Positions 1-8,513 of a stretch of 10,271 nucleotides of DNA are shown piece by piece (positions within the stretch are counted from its first letter, which is position 1; every line of letters begins with the position of its first letter). The position numbers were made by a program, and so were the translations under genes. Below the pieces are notes generated by a model. The model did no database searches. It was not told the origin of the DNA and saw only the letters and a list, made by a program, of their open reading frames with translations. The DNA is taken from the NCBI GenBank assembly GCA_007129635.1, contig SKVE01000188.1:1-10271 (forward strand). Reading direction: 5' to 3'. Source of the stretch: Planctomycetaceae bacterium. Lineage in GTDB: Bacteria > Planctomycetota > Planctomycetia > Pirellulales > Pirellulaceae.

Positions 1-979
1 ATATGTCGTGGTTGGGGCCATATTGACCGACCGCCAGTCGCGGGGCATTAGGGTCGATCCGCTCACGAATCAGTTCGCCGATCATCCGCATGAATCGAGG
101 ATGGGTGCCGACCGTCTGGGCACGGATCATGCGAATTCCTAATTGGCTGCAAAGCTCCGCTGCCTCGACATCCAAATCGAACATCACCTCCAGATGGTCC
201 GAAAGGAAGCCGATCGGTACCAGCACTAGCTGCTTAGGTCGCTCGCTTTGATGCAACTGCTGGATGGCATCCCCAACATCCGGTTCCAACCACGGTTGCG
301 ACGGAGGACCGCTGCGGCTTTGATAGACCAAACGATACTTGGAATGCTGGAGTGATTCGCTGACCAGTCGGCAACTCTCGCTCAGTTGCCTGACGTAATC
401 GCTGTTGTCGGACATCGATATCGGGATGCTGTGAGCCGTAAAGTACAGCCATGTGTTGGCTCGCTCCGCTTCCGGGATCTGCTCCAAAGCCGCCTGGACG
501 CGATCAGCCTGAGCCTGGATAAAACCGGGATGGTTGTAGAAGACGCGGATCTTATCGACCACCGGCGCCGTTTCGCCACACGCGGCTCGCGCCGCCTGGA
601 TGTCCTCACGGTATTGACGGCACCCCGAGTAACAACTGTAGGTCGAGGTGACCCAAGCCAGCGCCTTGCGAACTCCGTCAGCCTGCATCTGGCGCATGGT
701 GTCCACCAGCATCGGGTGCCAATTGCGGTTCCCCCAGTAGATGGGCAGTGACAGCCCGCTGGAACCCAGTTCCTGTCGAAGTGCTGCAATCAGATCGCGA
801 ATCTGGTCATTGATGGGACTGATTCCGCCGAAATGATAGTAGTGTTCGGCAACTTCCAGCATCCTTTCACGCGGGACTGGTTTTCCTCGCAACACGTTCT
901 CCAAAAATGGCATAACGTCTTCGCGGCGTTCCGGACCACCGAAAGAGACTACCAAAATTGCATCATACTGGTCGGACAT
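1..979 (-). CDS. hemH: Ferrochelatase, actinobacterial/coproporphyrin type (3' end beyond window)
   Basis: Inserts Fe2+ into a porphyrin in the last steps of heme synthesis; a soluble or membrane-associated cytoplasmic enzyme. I translated 326 codons, and the reading frame leaves the window at position 1. Visible motifs are the N-terminal AILVVSFGGPE, YHFGGISPIN (about 48-57), YSGCRQYRED (117-126), TAHSIP with His183, WLEPDV (230-235) and GFLSDHLEV with Glu264. His183 and Glu264 correspond to the catalytic pair of Bacillus subtilis ferrochelatase. The wording around SGPP..PWLEPDV and FTAHSIP resembles actinobacterial enzymes, which use coproporphyrin (CpfC), so the substrate may be coproporphyrin III rather than protoporphyrin IX; this is inference. 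Cys120 sits where the actinobacterial enzymes carry a [2Fe-2S] ligand. The ATG at 979 is chosen because the family starts just before this motif. An AGGAG lies 13 nt upstream, which is rather far. An in-frame ATG at 1033 would add 18 residues but has no visible ribosome site. It lies 81 nt behind the SDR gene and is probably co-transcribed with it. Confidence 0.95.
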   Translation of the reverse strand, partial: MSDQYDAILVVSFGGPERREDVMPFLENVLRGKPVPRERMLEVAEHYYHFGGISPINDQIRDLIAALRQELGSSGLSLPIYWGNRNWHPMLVDTMRQMQADGVRKALAWVTSTYSCYSGCRQYREDIQAARAACGETAPVVDKIRVFYNHPGFIQAQADRVQAALEQIPEAERANTWLYFTAHSIPISMSDNSDYVRQLSESCRLVSESLQHSKYRLVYQSRSGPPSQPWLEPDVGDAIQQLHQSERPKQLVLVPIGFLSDHLEVMFDLDVEAAELCSQLGIRMIRAQTVGTHPRFMRMIGELIRERIDPNAPRLAVGQYGPNHDI

Positions 980-1060
980 GTTCGCGCATTGACTCCTGTC
1001 ACTCTTGACTTGATCGTATGGCTTTTTGTCCATAGTGTATCACGACGGGAACCATCGCGT

Positions 1061-2092
1061 TCAGAACTTGCCGCTGACGACCTGAAAATGAGTTGGCCGA
1101 TTCAAGCTTTCGCCACCTTGCAGTACCCACTGAGCGATCCATTGGATCATCTGATCCGCCGAAACGTGAACCTGGCCCAACAACTGATGCCCTAGCGAAC
1201 CATCGTTCAGATAAGCCACCGGGCCCTCGTCGCCCACCAGTTGCACTGGCTTGTCCATCAGTTGTCCGAAGCGATTGGCCACGTCCTGGACTCGAAGCAT
1301 TTCGGGACCGGCGATGTTGATGATTTGCGCCGGTACGGCCGTGTGGTTTAGCGCTGCCAGCGTCATGGCATTCGCCTCGGCTTGCCAAATCACATTGACG
1401 GTCGGCATGGTGATGTCGATCGGGTTTCCGGCCAGCACGTCCTTGGCGATGTCGACCAAAACGCCATAACGCAACTCGGTAGCATAATTCAATCGCAGCA
1501 ATGCGGTCGGAATCTGCAACTGTTCGCCAAAATACTGGAACATCCGCTCGCGTCCCAGGACGGTCATCGAATACTCACCCGTCGGGTCCAACGAATCGGT
1601 TTCCCGGGATCCGGTCCCGTCGGATGGCACCATGCCGTACACATTTCCGCTGCTAAAGGCCACGATCCGGCTGTTGCGAAATTTGCGGCAGACCAGTCCC
1701 GGCGCGTAGCAGTTCATCGCCCAGGTCAGCGCCGGGTTGCGGCTGGCGCCGAACTTCATGCCCATCATGTAAACAACCAGCGGTGCTTCGGGTAATCGAT
1801 CCACCTCGGCTCCGTCTAACAGATCGCAAGAAATCGTTTCGATCCCCCACTGCGACAAACGCTCGGGAAGTCCAGGCTCAGAAAAACGAGAAACCCCGAT
1901 GATGCGTCGATTCTGCCCCGCAGTGTCGGACGCGCGTCGAGCCATCCGGGCCAAAGTGGGCCCCATCTTGCCGCCGACCCCTAAAAGAATCAAATCACCG
2001 GGTACCTCGCTCAGTACGCGGATCGCCTCCGAGCTTGGTGTACTCAGACGATCTTCCAGTTCTTCTACATTCAACGGTGCTGGTTCGCTCAT
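1061..2092 (-). CDS. NAD-dependent epimerase/dehydratase-like protein (extended SDR) with altered active site
   Basis: This is a 343-residue extended short-chain dehydrogenase fold of unknown substrate. The N-terminal 30 residues are a polar extension. Next come a Rossmann dinucleotide motif GVGGKMG (38-44, fitting GxxGxxG), a second strand ending at SRF (about 68-70), and an acidic CDLLD (89-93) typical of the cofactor pocket. The active-site region FSSGNVYG (146-153) is followed by GEYSMTVLGRE (172-182). Tyr174 is in the catalytic position, but the lysine expected four residues later (YxxxK) is Val178, so ordinary SDR oxidoreduction is doubtful. The C-terminal half keeps the LLRLNYA and IINIAGPE-type signatures of sugar-nucleotide epimerase relatives. 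The start at 2092 is preferred because GGAAGG lies about 6 nt upstream; an in-frame ATG at 2110 lacks a comparable site and would add 6 residues. It is the first gene of a likely two-gene transcript with ferrochelatase; no functional link to heme is shown. Confidence 0.85.
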   Translation of the reverse strand: MSEPAPLNVEELEDRLSTPSSEAIRVLSEVPGDLILLGVGGKMGPTLARMARRASDTAGQNRRIIGVSRFSEPGLPERLSQWGIETISCDLLDGAEVDRLPEAPLVVYMMGMKFGASRNPALTWAMNCYAPGLVCRKFRNSRIVAFSSGNVYGMVPSDGTGSRETDSLDPTGEYSMTVLGRERMFQYFGEQLQIPTALLRLNYATELRYGVLVDIAKDVLAGNPIDITMPTVNVIWQAEANAMTLAALNHTAVPAQIINIAGPEMLRVQDVANRFGQLMDKPVQLVGDEGPVAYLNDGSLGHQLLGQVHVSADQMIQWIAQWVLQGGESLNRPTHFQVVSGKF

Positions 2093-2130
2093 TCGTTTCC
2101 TTCCCCTCATCTCAATGGCCCCCGACGACA

Positions 2131-2145
2131 GGCAAGATGTTTGCC
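2131..2145. promoter_or_regulatory. Short palindrome in the SDR leader (possible operator or small hairpin)
   Basis: GGCAA and TTGCC arms flank a 5-nt centre (GATGT), giving dyad symmetry. It lies between the candidate promoter and the start of the SDR gene, where a repressor site or a small RNA hairpin could act. A 5-bp arm can arise by chance. A direct repeat of ATGGCCCCCG occurs close by, at 2115-2124 and 2154-2163, bracketing the palindrome. Confidence 0.2.
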
Positions 2146-2183
2146 AGAACCGGATGGCCCCCGTTGGCAGTCTTGTCCAGAAG

Positions 2184-2213
2184 ATTATCCACCTATTCCG
2201 CCCGTCGGGTCAA
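2184..2213 (-). promoter_or_regulatory. Candidate sigma70-type promoter for the SDR-hemH transcript
   Basis: On the minus strand a TTGACC -35 (2213-2208) and a GATAAT -10 (2189-2184) are separated by 18 nt. Each matches the consensus hexamer at 5 of 6 bases. Transcription would begin near 2177, giving a leader of about 85 nt before the ATG at 2092. This is the best-looking promoter in the window by eye. Planctomycete promoter consensus is less well characterised, so experimental support would matter. Confidence 0.5.
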
Positions 2214-2391
2214 CCATCGATGAAGGTCACTCGACAAGCGTTCTGCCCTTCGAAAATTCGTACAAGACACAAAAAACGATATAGCGACCTTCTTGTCGCT
2301 TGCGTTGGAATTTACCTAAGGCGTTACGAAACAATGGTTTACAGAGATCGACCGCCATTAGCACCACTTTGGCGTTTCGTCGTTGGGCCTC

Positions 2392-2421
2392 TTGATCAAA
2401 CGGGCAACTGCGATGCACAAT
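2392..2421 (+). promoter_or_regulatory. Weak candidate promoter for gltA
   Basis: TTGATC (2392-2397) and CACAAT (2416-2421) are spaced by 18 nt, each matching the sigma70 consensus at 4 of 6 bases. Start of transcription would be near 2428, about 70 nt before the gltA ATG. The match is modest and other combinations in this AT-richer stretch are possible. Confidence 0.22.
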
Positions 2422-2497
2422 AGGGAGGCTGTGCAGTGAGTGCAGCAATGCACCACAGCGGCCCAGAACGTTCCTTTTTTAGCTCTGGAGTTTCCAC

Positions 2498-3799
2498 ATG
2501 ACCAATCAAGGCGCTCAATCGGGCGGAATGGCCCGGCTGCAACTGCCGAACAAGGAAGTCGAATTACCGATCGTTATCGGAACGGAAGACGAACACGCCA
2601 TCGACGTGACCAAGTTGCGAGGCGAATCGGGTTACATCACGCTCGACGAAGGCTATCGCAACACCGGGTCGGTGGAGTCCAAAATCAGTTTCATCGATGG
2701 CGAAAAGGGCATCCTGCGGTATCGCGGCATCCCGATCGAGCAACTGGCCGAGCATTCGACGTTCATCGAGACGGCACTGCTGCTGATCTACGGTGAATTG
2801 CCGACGGCCGATCATCTGGCCCGATTCCGCGACATGTTGATCGAACACGAGAACATTCACGAGGGCATGCGGCACTGCTTCCAGGGCTTTCCCCCCACCG
2901 GTCATCCGATGGCGATCCTGTCTTCGATGATCAACACGTTGTCGTGCTACAACACGGACGTGCTGCGGATGGAGGAAGAAGGCACCTTTGAAAACGCGGC
3001 CGCTCGCTTGATCTCGAAAATCCGTACGGTTGCCGCTGCGGCCTACCGGACGTCGAGCGGCAAGCCGCTGATGTACCCGGATCCCAAGCTGGCTTACTGC
3101 AAGAACTTCTTGCACATGATGTTCTCGATGCCCAATCGTTTATACGAACCCGATCCGGATATCGTACGGGCGCTCAGCTTGTTCCTGATCCTGCATGCTG
3201 ACCACGAACAGAATTGCTCGGCGGCGACGGTGCGGATGGTCGGTTCGTCGGGTGCGAACCTGTTCGCGTCATGCGCCGCGGGCGTGTGTGCATTATGGGG
3301 TCCGTTGCACGGCGGGGCGAATGTGGCGGTCATCGAACAACTCCAACGGATTCACGCGTCGGGCACCAGCATCAAAGAGCTGATCGAACGCGTCAAACGC
3401 AAGGAAGAGCGGCTGTTCGGCTTCGGTCATGGCGTGTACAAGAATTACGACCCGCGCGCTCACATCCTCCGCGATCACGCGCCGAAAGTGTTGGCCAAAC
3501 TAGGCCGGCACGATCCCCTGCTGGATATCGCTCGCGAGTTAGAAGAGATCTGCTTGAGCGACGATTATTTTATCAGCCGGAACCTGTACCCGAACGTGGA
3601 TTTCTACTCGGGCATGCTGTTGCGAGCCATGGGAATTCCCGTGGATATGTACACGGTCATGTTCGCGATCGGTCGAATGCCCGGATGGATCGCTCAGTGG
3701 AAGGAAGTCCACGATAATCAGAGCCGCATCTACCGGCCGCGCCAGGTGTATACCGGACCTCCGTTGCGGGACTACGTGCCGGTGGAACAACGAGCCTGA
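2498..3799 (+). CDS. gltA: Citrate synthase (type II-like, about 430 aa)
   Basis: Condenses acetyl-CoA and oxaloacetate to citrate, the entry step of the TCA cycle, in the cytoplasm. The 433-residue length is close to Escherichia coli GltA (427). It has the N-terminal beta-domain typical of the larger Gram-negative-type enzymes (residues about 20-75, including the [20 protein letters not shown] region and [12 protein letters not shown]). Catalytic and substrate residues are visible: LHADHEQN (His233, His236), GPLHGGAN (His271), [14 protein letters not shown] (His311, Arg320) and YPNVDFYSG (Asp368). His271, His311 and Asp368 correspond to E. coli His264, His305 and Asp362. One departure from the usual [11 protein letters not shown] signature is Gly312 where Arg is common. 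The ATG at 2498 has GGAG seven nt upstream. The gene stands alone on this strand. Its last 143 nt are overlapped by the tail of comEC on the opposite strand, so the two messages are complementary there, and no separate terminator hairpin follows. Confidence 0.97.
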   Translation: MTNQGAQSGGMARLQLPNKEVELPIVIGTEDEHAIDVTKLRGESGYITLDEGYRNTGSVESKISFIDGEKGILRYRGIPIEQLAEHSTFIETALLLIYGELPTADHLARFRDMLIEHENIHEGMRHCFQGFPPTGHPMAILSSMINTLSCYNTDVLRMEEEGTFENAAARLISKIRTVAAAAYRTSSGKPLMYPDPKLAYCKNFLHMMFSMPNRLYEPDPDIVRALSLFLILHADHEQNCSAATVRMVGSSGANLFASCAAGVCALWGPLHGGANVAVIEQLQRIHASGTSIKELIERVKRKEERLFGFGHGVYKNYDPRAHILRDHAPKVLAKLGRHDPLLDIARELEEICLSDDYFISRNLYPNVDFYSGMLLRAMGIPVDMYTVMFAIGRMPGWIAQWKEVHDNQSRIYRPRQVYTGPPLRDYVPVEQRA

Positions 3800-6314
3800 G
3801 CCATCCATCATCCAGGATCTCTTTCCAGAAACCTTGCCAGTGCCAGACCTGGAAACGGCCTGGTTGGATCTGAACTTGGACGGCTCCGTCACGAGCGGTG
3901 TGCACGGATCGTGCGCCTCGCTCGTTGTAAGCCGCTTCCACCAACTGGACCCGCTCGGGATCGGCGCCGCTGAAGATAACCCAGTTCGCTCGAGCCCAAT
4001 CGGCGAACGCGATCTGTTGAGGAAGGTTTCCGCCATGATGCGGCGCCGTGACAATCTGCCAATCACGGGGCTCTTCCGCCAAAAGATCCGCCAACCCCGG
4101 AGACTCGATGTCCGCCGTTAGCAGCATCCGGGTCCCGCCATACTCGATGCCCAACACCAGACTGTCGGCGTTGTCGCTTCGCGTCGCATCCGGGATCACG
4201 GGGTGCCAGACTTCGATATCGACGTCTTCACCCGCGGCCAACCGATCCCCGGCACGCAGCTCGCGGATCGGGATCTGCCGCTCTTCCAATCGCTGATGTA
4301 AGGCACGCAAAGGCACATTGGGCTGATCGAACATCCCAGGCGGAACATAGACGATTCCGATGGTGAAACGGTCGACAAGTTCCGGAATCGCATTGTAATG
4401 GTCCAAGTCGCCGTGCGAGATGATCACCGCGTCCAAATGCGTGATGCCACGCGCCCAAAGGGTCGACGAAATGGCGCGAACCACCGAAGTCGATGATCCC
4501 ATGCCTCCCGCGTCGAACATCAAGGTGCGCCCGTCGGGTAGTTCGACGATCGTGCAGGCTCCGTGCCCCACAGCGACAAACGTGGCGGTTAATCGATTCG
4601 CGGGCGAGTCGCCGGGAAAAGCGGTCATGCACCCCACCGCCAACCAAACGACAACGGCCGTCAGACGCCAGCGATGTCGCAGCCGGTCGCGCGGCACGGC
4701 GACCATCAAGGCCAGCATCGCGTAGAAACCCATCACCCACCAGGTGGCCGGCGGCGGTATCCAGAAATAGCCCCACGGCGACTGCTTGGCCCAGCGGACA
4801 GCATGCTCCAGCAAGGCCAGACTGCTATGACAGATCCAGCCACACCCAACCGCCAGCGGCGGCAGAAAACCGCCGAAGGTCAGGACGCCAAACCCGGCAA
4901 ACAAAGCGACGGACATCGGCAACCAAATCACCGGGTTCAAGAGCAGGGCGATCGGTGACACCAGATGGAATCGATGCATCAACAGGGGCATGGCGGCTAA
5001 CCAAATCAAGGTGGTGACCATGATCAACTGGCCAGCTCGCTCCCAAAACACCCGCACGATTCGCCAAGGCCAAGGACGCGATCGAAGGATCAACTGCCGG
5101 ATCGGGTCCTCTGTCGCCGGAAGCATCAGCAAGGGCCCGAAAGCAGCGATCGTGGCCACCGCCAAAAACGACAGTTGCGGACCGGTCTGAAAAAGCACGG
5201 TGGGATTCCAACTCAGCAGGAAAAGGGCAGCGAGGGCCAACGTGTTGTAGATCGAACCTCGGCGGCCCGACAGCCGAGCCGCACAGAAGGCCACCACCAG
5301 GATCGCCGCTCGAATCACGGGCGGCCGCGCTTCGGTCAATACGGCATACGCCACAATCAGGATGGCGGCTGCGATCAATGACCATCGACGGGGGACGGCC
5401 AACAAACGTAGCAACCACCACAAGCCGCAAGCGAGGATCCCGATGTGCAGCCCCGAGATGGCCAACAAATGGATCGTTCCGGTCAAGAAAAAATCCTCGG
5501 CCCGCTCTCGCGATAGTTCATCGCGAGCCCCTAAGAGCACGGCAGCCGCCAGATCGGACTGGGGGTCCTGGACGTATCTGGCCAACTGATCCTGACAAAA
5601 ACGGCGGACCCGGTACAACCAACGCCACCCGCCATAACCGTCGGCCCGGCCGATCAAACGCACGCACTGAGGCCAGCGGCTGTGTAGTTCGAACAGTTCG
5701 CGTTGACCGCGTCGAAAGGCGGCAAAGTCGAATTCTCCCGGATTTCGCGGACTGGATGGACGGCGAAACGAGGCGAAGATGTGTAGCCGATCCCCCGCAG
5801 AAATATCAGGCAATTCGCCCGCGATCGACAATCGAGCACGCCCCGAAGCAGGACGCCACTCGATCGCGTCCCGAACGTGCGTGACAAGCACCGTCACCTG
5901 AGTGCGTGGTTGCGAGGGAATCGAAGAGAATAAGTCGGGCGGAGGTGGGGGCATGAGTCGCGGGCCACTCAGCGCGATCGCCTGGACACAGATACTCTGC
6001 GAACGTTCCACCGCCGCCAACCCCAATTCGTCCTTGGGGAACAGGCTCCAGTGAGCCTGGTGTCTGATCGCACCGACCGCAGCCGCCGCCAACAACAGCA
6101 ACACGACGGCGCTTCGGTCCCGACCTCGCCACCAAGCCAGCCACCAGACCAACAACCCACCCAGCGCCAGCAGGCTCCAGACAATCAAGGGCCAAGCCAA
6201 ATAACGATCCGCCACGATGCCGGAACTGACGGCCATCAGCAGAACCACCAGCGGCTGGCTCTGGAAGCCAACGATGGAAGTCGAGCGCGCTGCAGCGGGC
6301 GCTGGCTGGTTCAC
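3657..6314 (-). CDS. comEC: ComEC/Rec2-family DNA uptake channel with metallo-beta-lactamase-like domain
   Basis: This is an 885-residue polytopic inner-membrane protein; the family carries single-stranded DNA across the membrane in natural transformation. Hydrophobic helices are present at about 20-60 and 68-82. A soluble DUF4131-like part follows (about 105-225, including the proline run near 122-126 and the PRNPGEFDF motif at 189-197). The competence core covers about 255-545, with the hallmark [11 protein letters not shown] (282-292) and TGPQLSFLA (377-385). The C-terminal hydrolase-like domain covers about 575-820. It has SHGDLDH with His634, Asp636, Asp638 and His639, a TAD with Asp735, and APHHGG with His759 and His760, so its metal site looks intact. 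The start is a GTG preceded by GGGGGA about 6 nt upstream and lies 39 nt after the EF-G-like gene, implying co-transcription. Residues 839-885 are encoded antisense to the 3' end of gltA and look unlike a domain. No other competence gene is in view, so a transformation role is family inference. Confidence 0.92.
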   Translation of the reverse strand: MNQPAPAAARSTSIVGFQSQPLVVLLMAVSSGIVADRYLAWPLIVWSLLALGGLLVWWLAWWRGRDRSAVVLLLLAAAAVGAIRHQAHWSLFPKDELGLAAVERSQSICVQAIALSGPRLMPPPPPDLFSSIPSQPRTQVTVLVTHVRDAIEWRPASGRARLSIAGELPDISAGDRLHIFASFRRPSSPRNPGEFDFAAFRRGQRELFELHSRWPQCVRLIGRADGYGGWRWLYRVRRFCQDQLARYVQDPQSDLAAAVLLGARDELSRERAEDFFLTGTIHLLAISGLHIGILACGLWWLLRLLAVPRRWSLIAAAILIVAYAVLTEARPPVIRAAILVVAFCAARLSGRRGSIYNTLALAALFLLSWNPTVLFQTGPQLSFLAVATIAAFGPLLMLPATEDPIRQLILRSRPWPWRIVRVFWERAGQLIMVTTLIWLAAMPLLMHRFHLVSPIALLLNPVIWLPMSVALFAGFGVLTFGGFLPPLAVGCGWICHSSLALLEHAVRWAKQSPWGYFWIPPPATWWVMGFYAMLALMVAVPRDRLRHRWRLTAVVVWLAVGCMTAFPGDSPANRLTATFVAVGHGACTIVELPDGRTLMFDAGGMGSSTSVVRAISSTLWARGITHLDAVIISHGDLDHYNAIPELVDRFTIGIVYVPPGMFDQPNVPLRALHQRLEERQIPIRELRAGDRLAAGEDVDIEVWHPVIPDATRSDNADSLVLGIEYGGTRMLLTADIESPGLADLLAEEPRDWQIVTAPHHGGNLPQQIAFADWARANWVIFSGADPERVQLVEAAYNERGARSVHTARDGAVQVQIQPGRFQVWHWQGFWKEILDDGWLRLVVPPARSPATEVRYTPGAAGRCGSDYRGLPSTERSIRAFDRSRT

Positions 6315-6353
6315 CGCTGATCCCCCGTCTGCCCTAGGCGGTTCACGTCGAAA

Positions 6354-8450
6354 TCAGTCTTCTTCTTCGTCTTCCAGCTTGGATTTCGACATGATCTCCT
6401 GCTGGACATTACCCGGCATCACGTCGTAATGGCTGAACTCCATCGTGTAACTGCCCTGGCCACCGGTCATACTGGACAGCGTTCGGGCATAGGTGGTCAC
6501 CTCGCGCAACGGGATCTCGACTCGGATTGTCTGCAGGTTGCCACCGACCGCCTCGCTGCCCTGCACTCGCCCACCACGACTGGACATGTCACTGTACACG
6601 TCGCCGACATTGGCTTCCGGAACGGTAATCTCCATCTTGACGACCGGTTCCAGCAAACAGGGCCCCGCTTTCTCGAAGACCTGGCGAAAGGCCATGCGAG
6701 CGGCCGTTTTGAAGGCGGTTTCCGAACTGTCGACCGGATGATGTTTGCCGAAATGCACCTCGATGCATAAGTCCTGGACCATGTAGCCGGCGATGACCCC
6801 ACCGACCAGGCGTTCCTTAAAGCCTTTCTCGATCGCGGGCATGAAGTTGCCGGGGATCACGCCACCGACCACGGAATCGACCCACAGAAAGTTGTGCGTT
6901 TCGTCGTAATGATTGCTCTTCATCTGCGGGAAACGCTGCTTCGTGGCGAACTCCTCGAGGTCAGTGCCCCGCGGCAAGGGGTACATGCGAATGTGAACCT
7001 CACCGAATTGCCCGCGTCCACCCGTCTGCTTCTTGTGCCGGTAACTGCCTTCGGCAGGCGTTTGGATGGTTTCTCGGAAAGGTATCTTCGGCTCTTTGGT
7101 TTCGACTTCCAGCTTGTCCCGCCGATGCAGACGCTCGCGAATGACCATCAGATGCAATTCGCTCATCCCGGTCATGACCAATTCCTTGGTCTGGGCGTCA
7201 CGGTCGATGTGGATCGTCGGATCTTCCTCGGCGACCTTGCTGAGCGCCCCTGACAGCTTCGTCTCGTCCCCCCGGCTCTTCGGCGACACGGCCAGTCCGA
7301 CCATCGGTGTCGGAAAGGCGATTTCCGGCAGCGTATGATCGCCCAGCGTGGTCCCGGTTCGCAATTCTTCCATCTTGGCGATCGCGACGATTTCGCCTGG
7401 ACCCGCCTCGTCGATCCCCGTCGTTTCGCTTGCCTGAACCTGCAACAATGGCCCCAACTTGACGCCTTTGCGTGCCGAGCAGGTCGGTACGGTTTGGTCG
7501 CGTTTGATCGTCCCCGAATGGATCCGGATAAAGCTAAGCTTCTGGACGAACGGATCGATGCGAGTCTTGAAGACCTGGGCGATCAAAGGGCCGTCCGCCT
7601 TGGGCTCGATGTCGATCTGCTGCTCATCAAGGGTCGCTTTCCGCTGCAAGTCCGCCGGCGACAGTCCGCACATCGCCACCGCGTCCAACACCTCCATCAA
7701 GCCAAACTCGGTTTTGCCGGAGCAACAGACGATCGGGATCAGACTGCCCTCGGCCACCGCCCGAACAATCAGCCGCGACAGTTCCGCATCGGTCGGTGGT
7801 TGGCCTTCGAAATAACGCTCCATCACCGCCTCGTCCACCTCGATGATCGATTCGAGCAACGGCTCGTTAATCTCCTGCGGATCCATCAGCGCTCCACTGG
7901 TGTCTTCCGGAACTCGCAGCGTGCTGACCACCCCGCGAAAATCGGTGCCCTGACCGATCGGCACGTTCAACAGCACGCACTGATTTCCCCAAAGATTCCG
8001 AATGCTCTCCAGCAAGCCGGGAAAATCGATGTTATCGCCGTCCATCTTGTTGATCACAATCATGCGGCCCACGCCCGCTTTTCCCGCTTCCTGGAAGACG
8101 CGACGCGTGTTGACCTCGATACCCGAGTGCGCATTGACGACGATCAGCGCCATGTCGATGCCTGCCAGCGCGCCGATCGTTTGGCCGATAAAGTCCGGAT
8201 AGCCCGGTGTATCGATCATCTGAAACTGCTTGCCCGCGTGTTGGAAATGCACCACGCTGGATTCGATCGTGTATTTGTGCTGCTTCTCCTCGGGGTCGAA
8301 ATCGCAGATGCTGGTGCCATCATCCACACTGGGATGCGCATTGATCGTGCCTGTCTTGACCAGAATCTTGTCGACCATCGTGGTCTTGCCGCTGGAACCA
8401 TGACCGCAGATTGCCACGTTGCGGATGTCTTCGACTTTCACTTTCGCCAT
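6354..8450 (-). CDS. Elongation factor G-like translational GTPase (EF-G-2 type)
   Basis: A 698-residue protein with all EF-G domains: GTPase (about 1-285), domain II (about 286-380), III (about 381-460), IV (about 461-605) and V (about 606-680). Visible are P-loop GHGSSGKTT (16-24), Thr61 in the switch I position (HKYTI), DTPGYPDF (80-87), NKMD (134-137), domain IV QTGGRGQFGEV (475-485) and HPVDSSE (571-577), and the C-terminal SYTMEFSHYDVMPGNV. Canonical EF-G has DTPGHVDF; here the catalytic-position histidine is Tyr84. Thermus EF-G-2 also has a tyrosine there as I recall, so this is probably a paralogue and not the main translocase. Residues about 493-523 hold an insertion of about 20 residues relative to E. 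coli EF-G, and the tail is acidic (EDEEED). The ATG at 8450 has AAGGA eight nt upstream. A GTG at 8513 abutting the hisA stop would add 21 unconserved residues and is rejected. It lies between hisA and comEC in one likely operon. Confidence 0.93.
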   Translation of the reverse strand: MAKVKVEDIRNVAICGHGSSGKTTMVDKILVKTGTINAHPSVDDGTSICDFDPEEKQHKYTIESSVVHFQHAGKQFQMIDTPGYPDFIGQTIGALAGIDMALIVVNAHSGIEVNTRRVFQEAGKAGVGRMIVINKMDGDNIDFPGLLESIRNLWGNQCVLLNVPIGQGTDFRGVVSTLRVPEDTSGALMDPQEINEPLLESIIEVDEAVMERYFEGQPPTDAELSRLIVRAVAEGSLIPIVCCSGKTEFGLMEVLDAVAMCGLSPADLQRKATLDEQQIDIEPKADGPLIAQVFKTRIDPFVQKLSFIRIHSGTIKRDQTVPTCSARKGVKLGPLLQVQASETTGIDEAGPGEIVAIAKMEELRTGTTLGDHTLPEIAFPTPMVGLAVSPKSRGDETKLSGALSKVAEEDPTIHIDRDAQTKELVMTGMSELHLMVIRERLHRRDKLEVETKEPKIPFRETIQTPAEGSYRHKKQTGGRGQFGEVHIRMYPLPRGTDLEEFATKQRFPQMKSNHYDETHNFLWVDSVVGGVIPGNFMPAIEKGFKERLVGGVIAGYMVQDLCIEVHFGKHHPVDSSETAFKTAARMAFRQVFEKAGPCLLEPVVKMEITVPEANVGDVYSDMSSRGGRVQGSEAVGGNLQTIRVEIPLREVTTYARTLSSMTGGQGSYTMEFSHYDVMPGNVQQEIMSKSKLEDEEED

Positions 8451-8513
8451 GCCGGTATCCTTCTTCGCCTTGCACAAAAACAGAAATCGTCCCTTGTCAA
8501 CGCACCCTGACAC

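Larger units (their letters stand above)
2093..2497. other. Divergent intergenic region between the SDR gene and gltA
   Basis: This 405-nt gap separates two outward-facing genes. It holds the minus-strand promoter and palindrome listed separately, a weak plus-strand promoter candidate (2392-2421), and a ribosome site CTGGAG seven nt before the gltA ATG. The stretch of about 2220-2340 is AT-richer than the genes on either side. A 73-codon minus-strand frame (2448-2227) has no ribosome site that I can see and no recognisable motif, so it is not called. I see no RNA gene or terminator here. Confidence 0.6.

Noticed and set aside
2227..2448. 73-codon minus-strand open frame in the SDR-gltA intergenic region
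   Set aside because: No recognisable motif and no ribosome site seen. Overlapping frames are expected in sequence of this length.
2564..3115. 183-codon minus-strand frame opposite gltA
   Set aside because: Shadow of the citrate synthase frame, with no family resemblance of its own.
7335..8510. 391-codon plus-strand open frame opposite the EF-G-like gene
   Set aside because: It is fully antisense to a gene with clear domain motifs. Its composition (rich in Arg, His, Asp, Leu) is typical of a mirror frame in GC-rich coding DNA.
8451..8513. 21-residue N-terminal extension of the EF-G-like protein from a GTG at 8513
   Set aside because: The added residues are not EF-G-like, and the internal ATG at 8450 has a well-placed AAGGA and begins right before the conserved GTPase domain.
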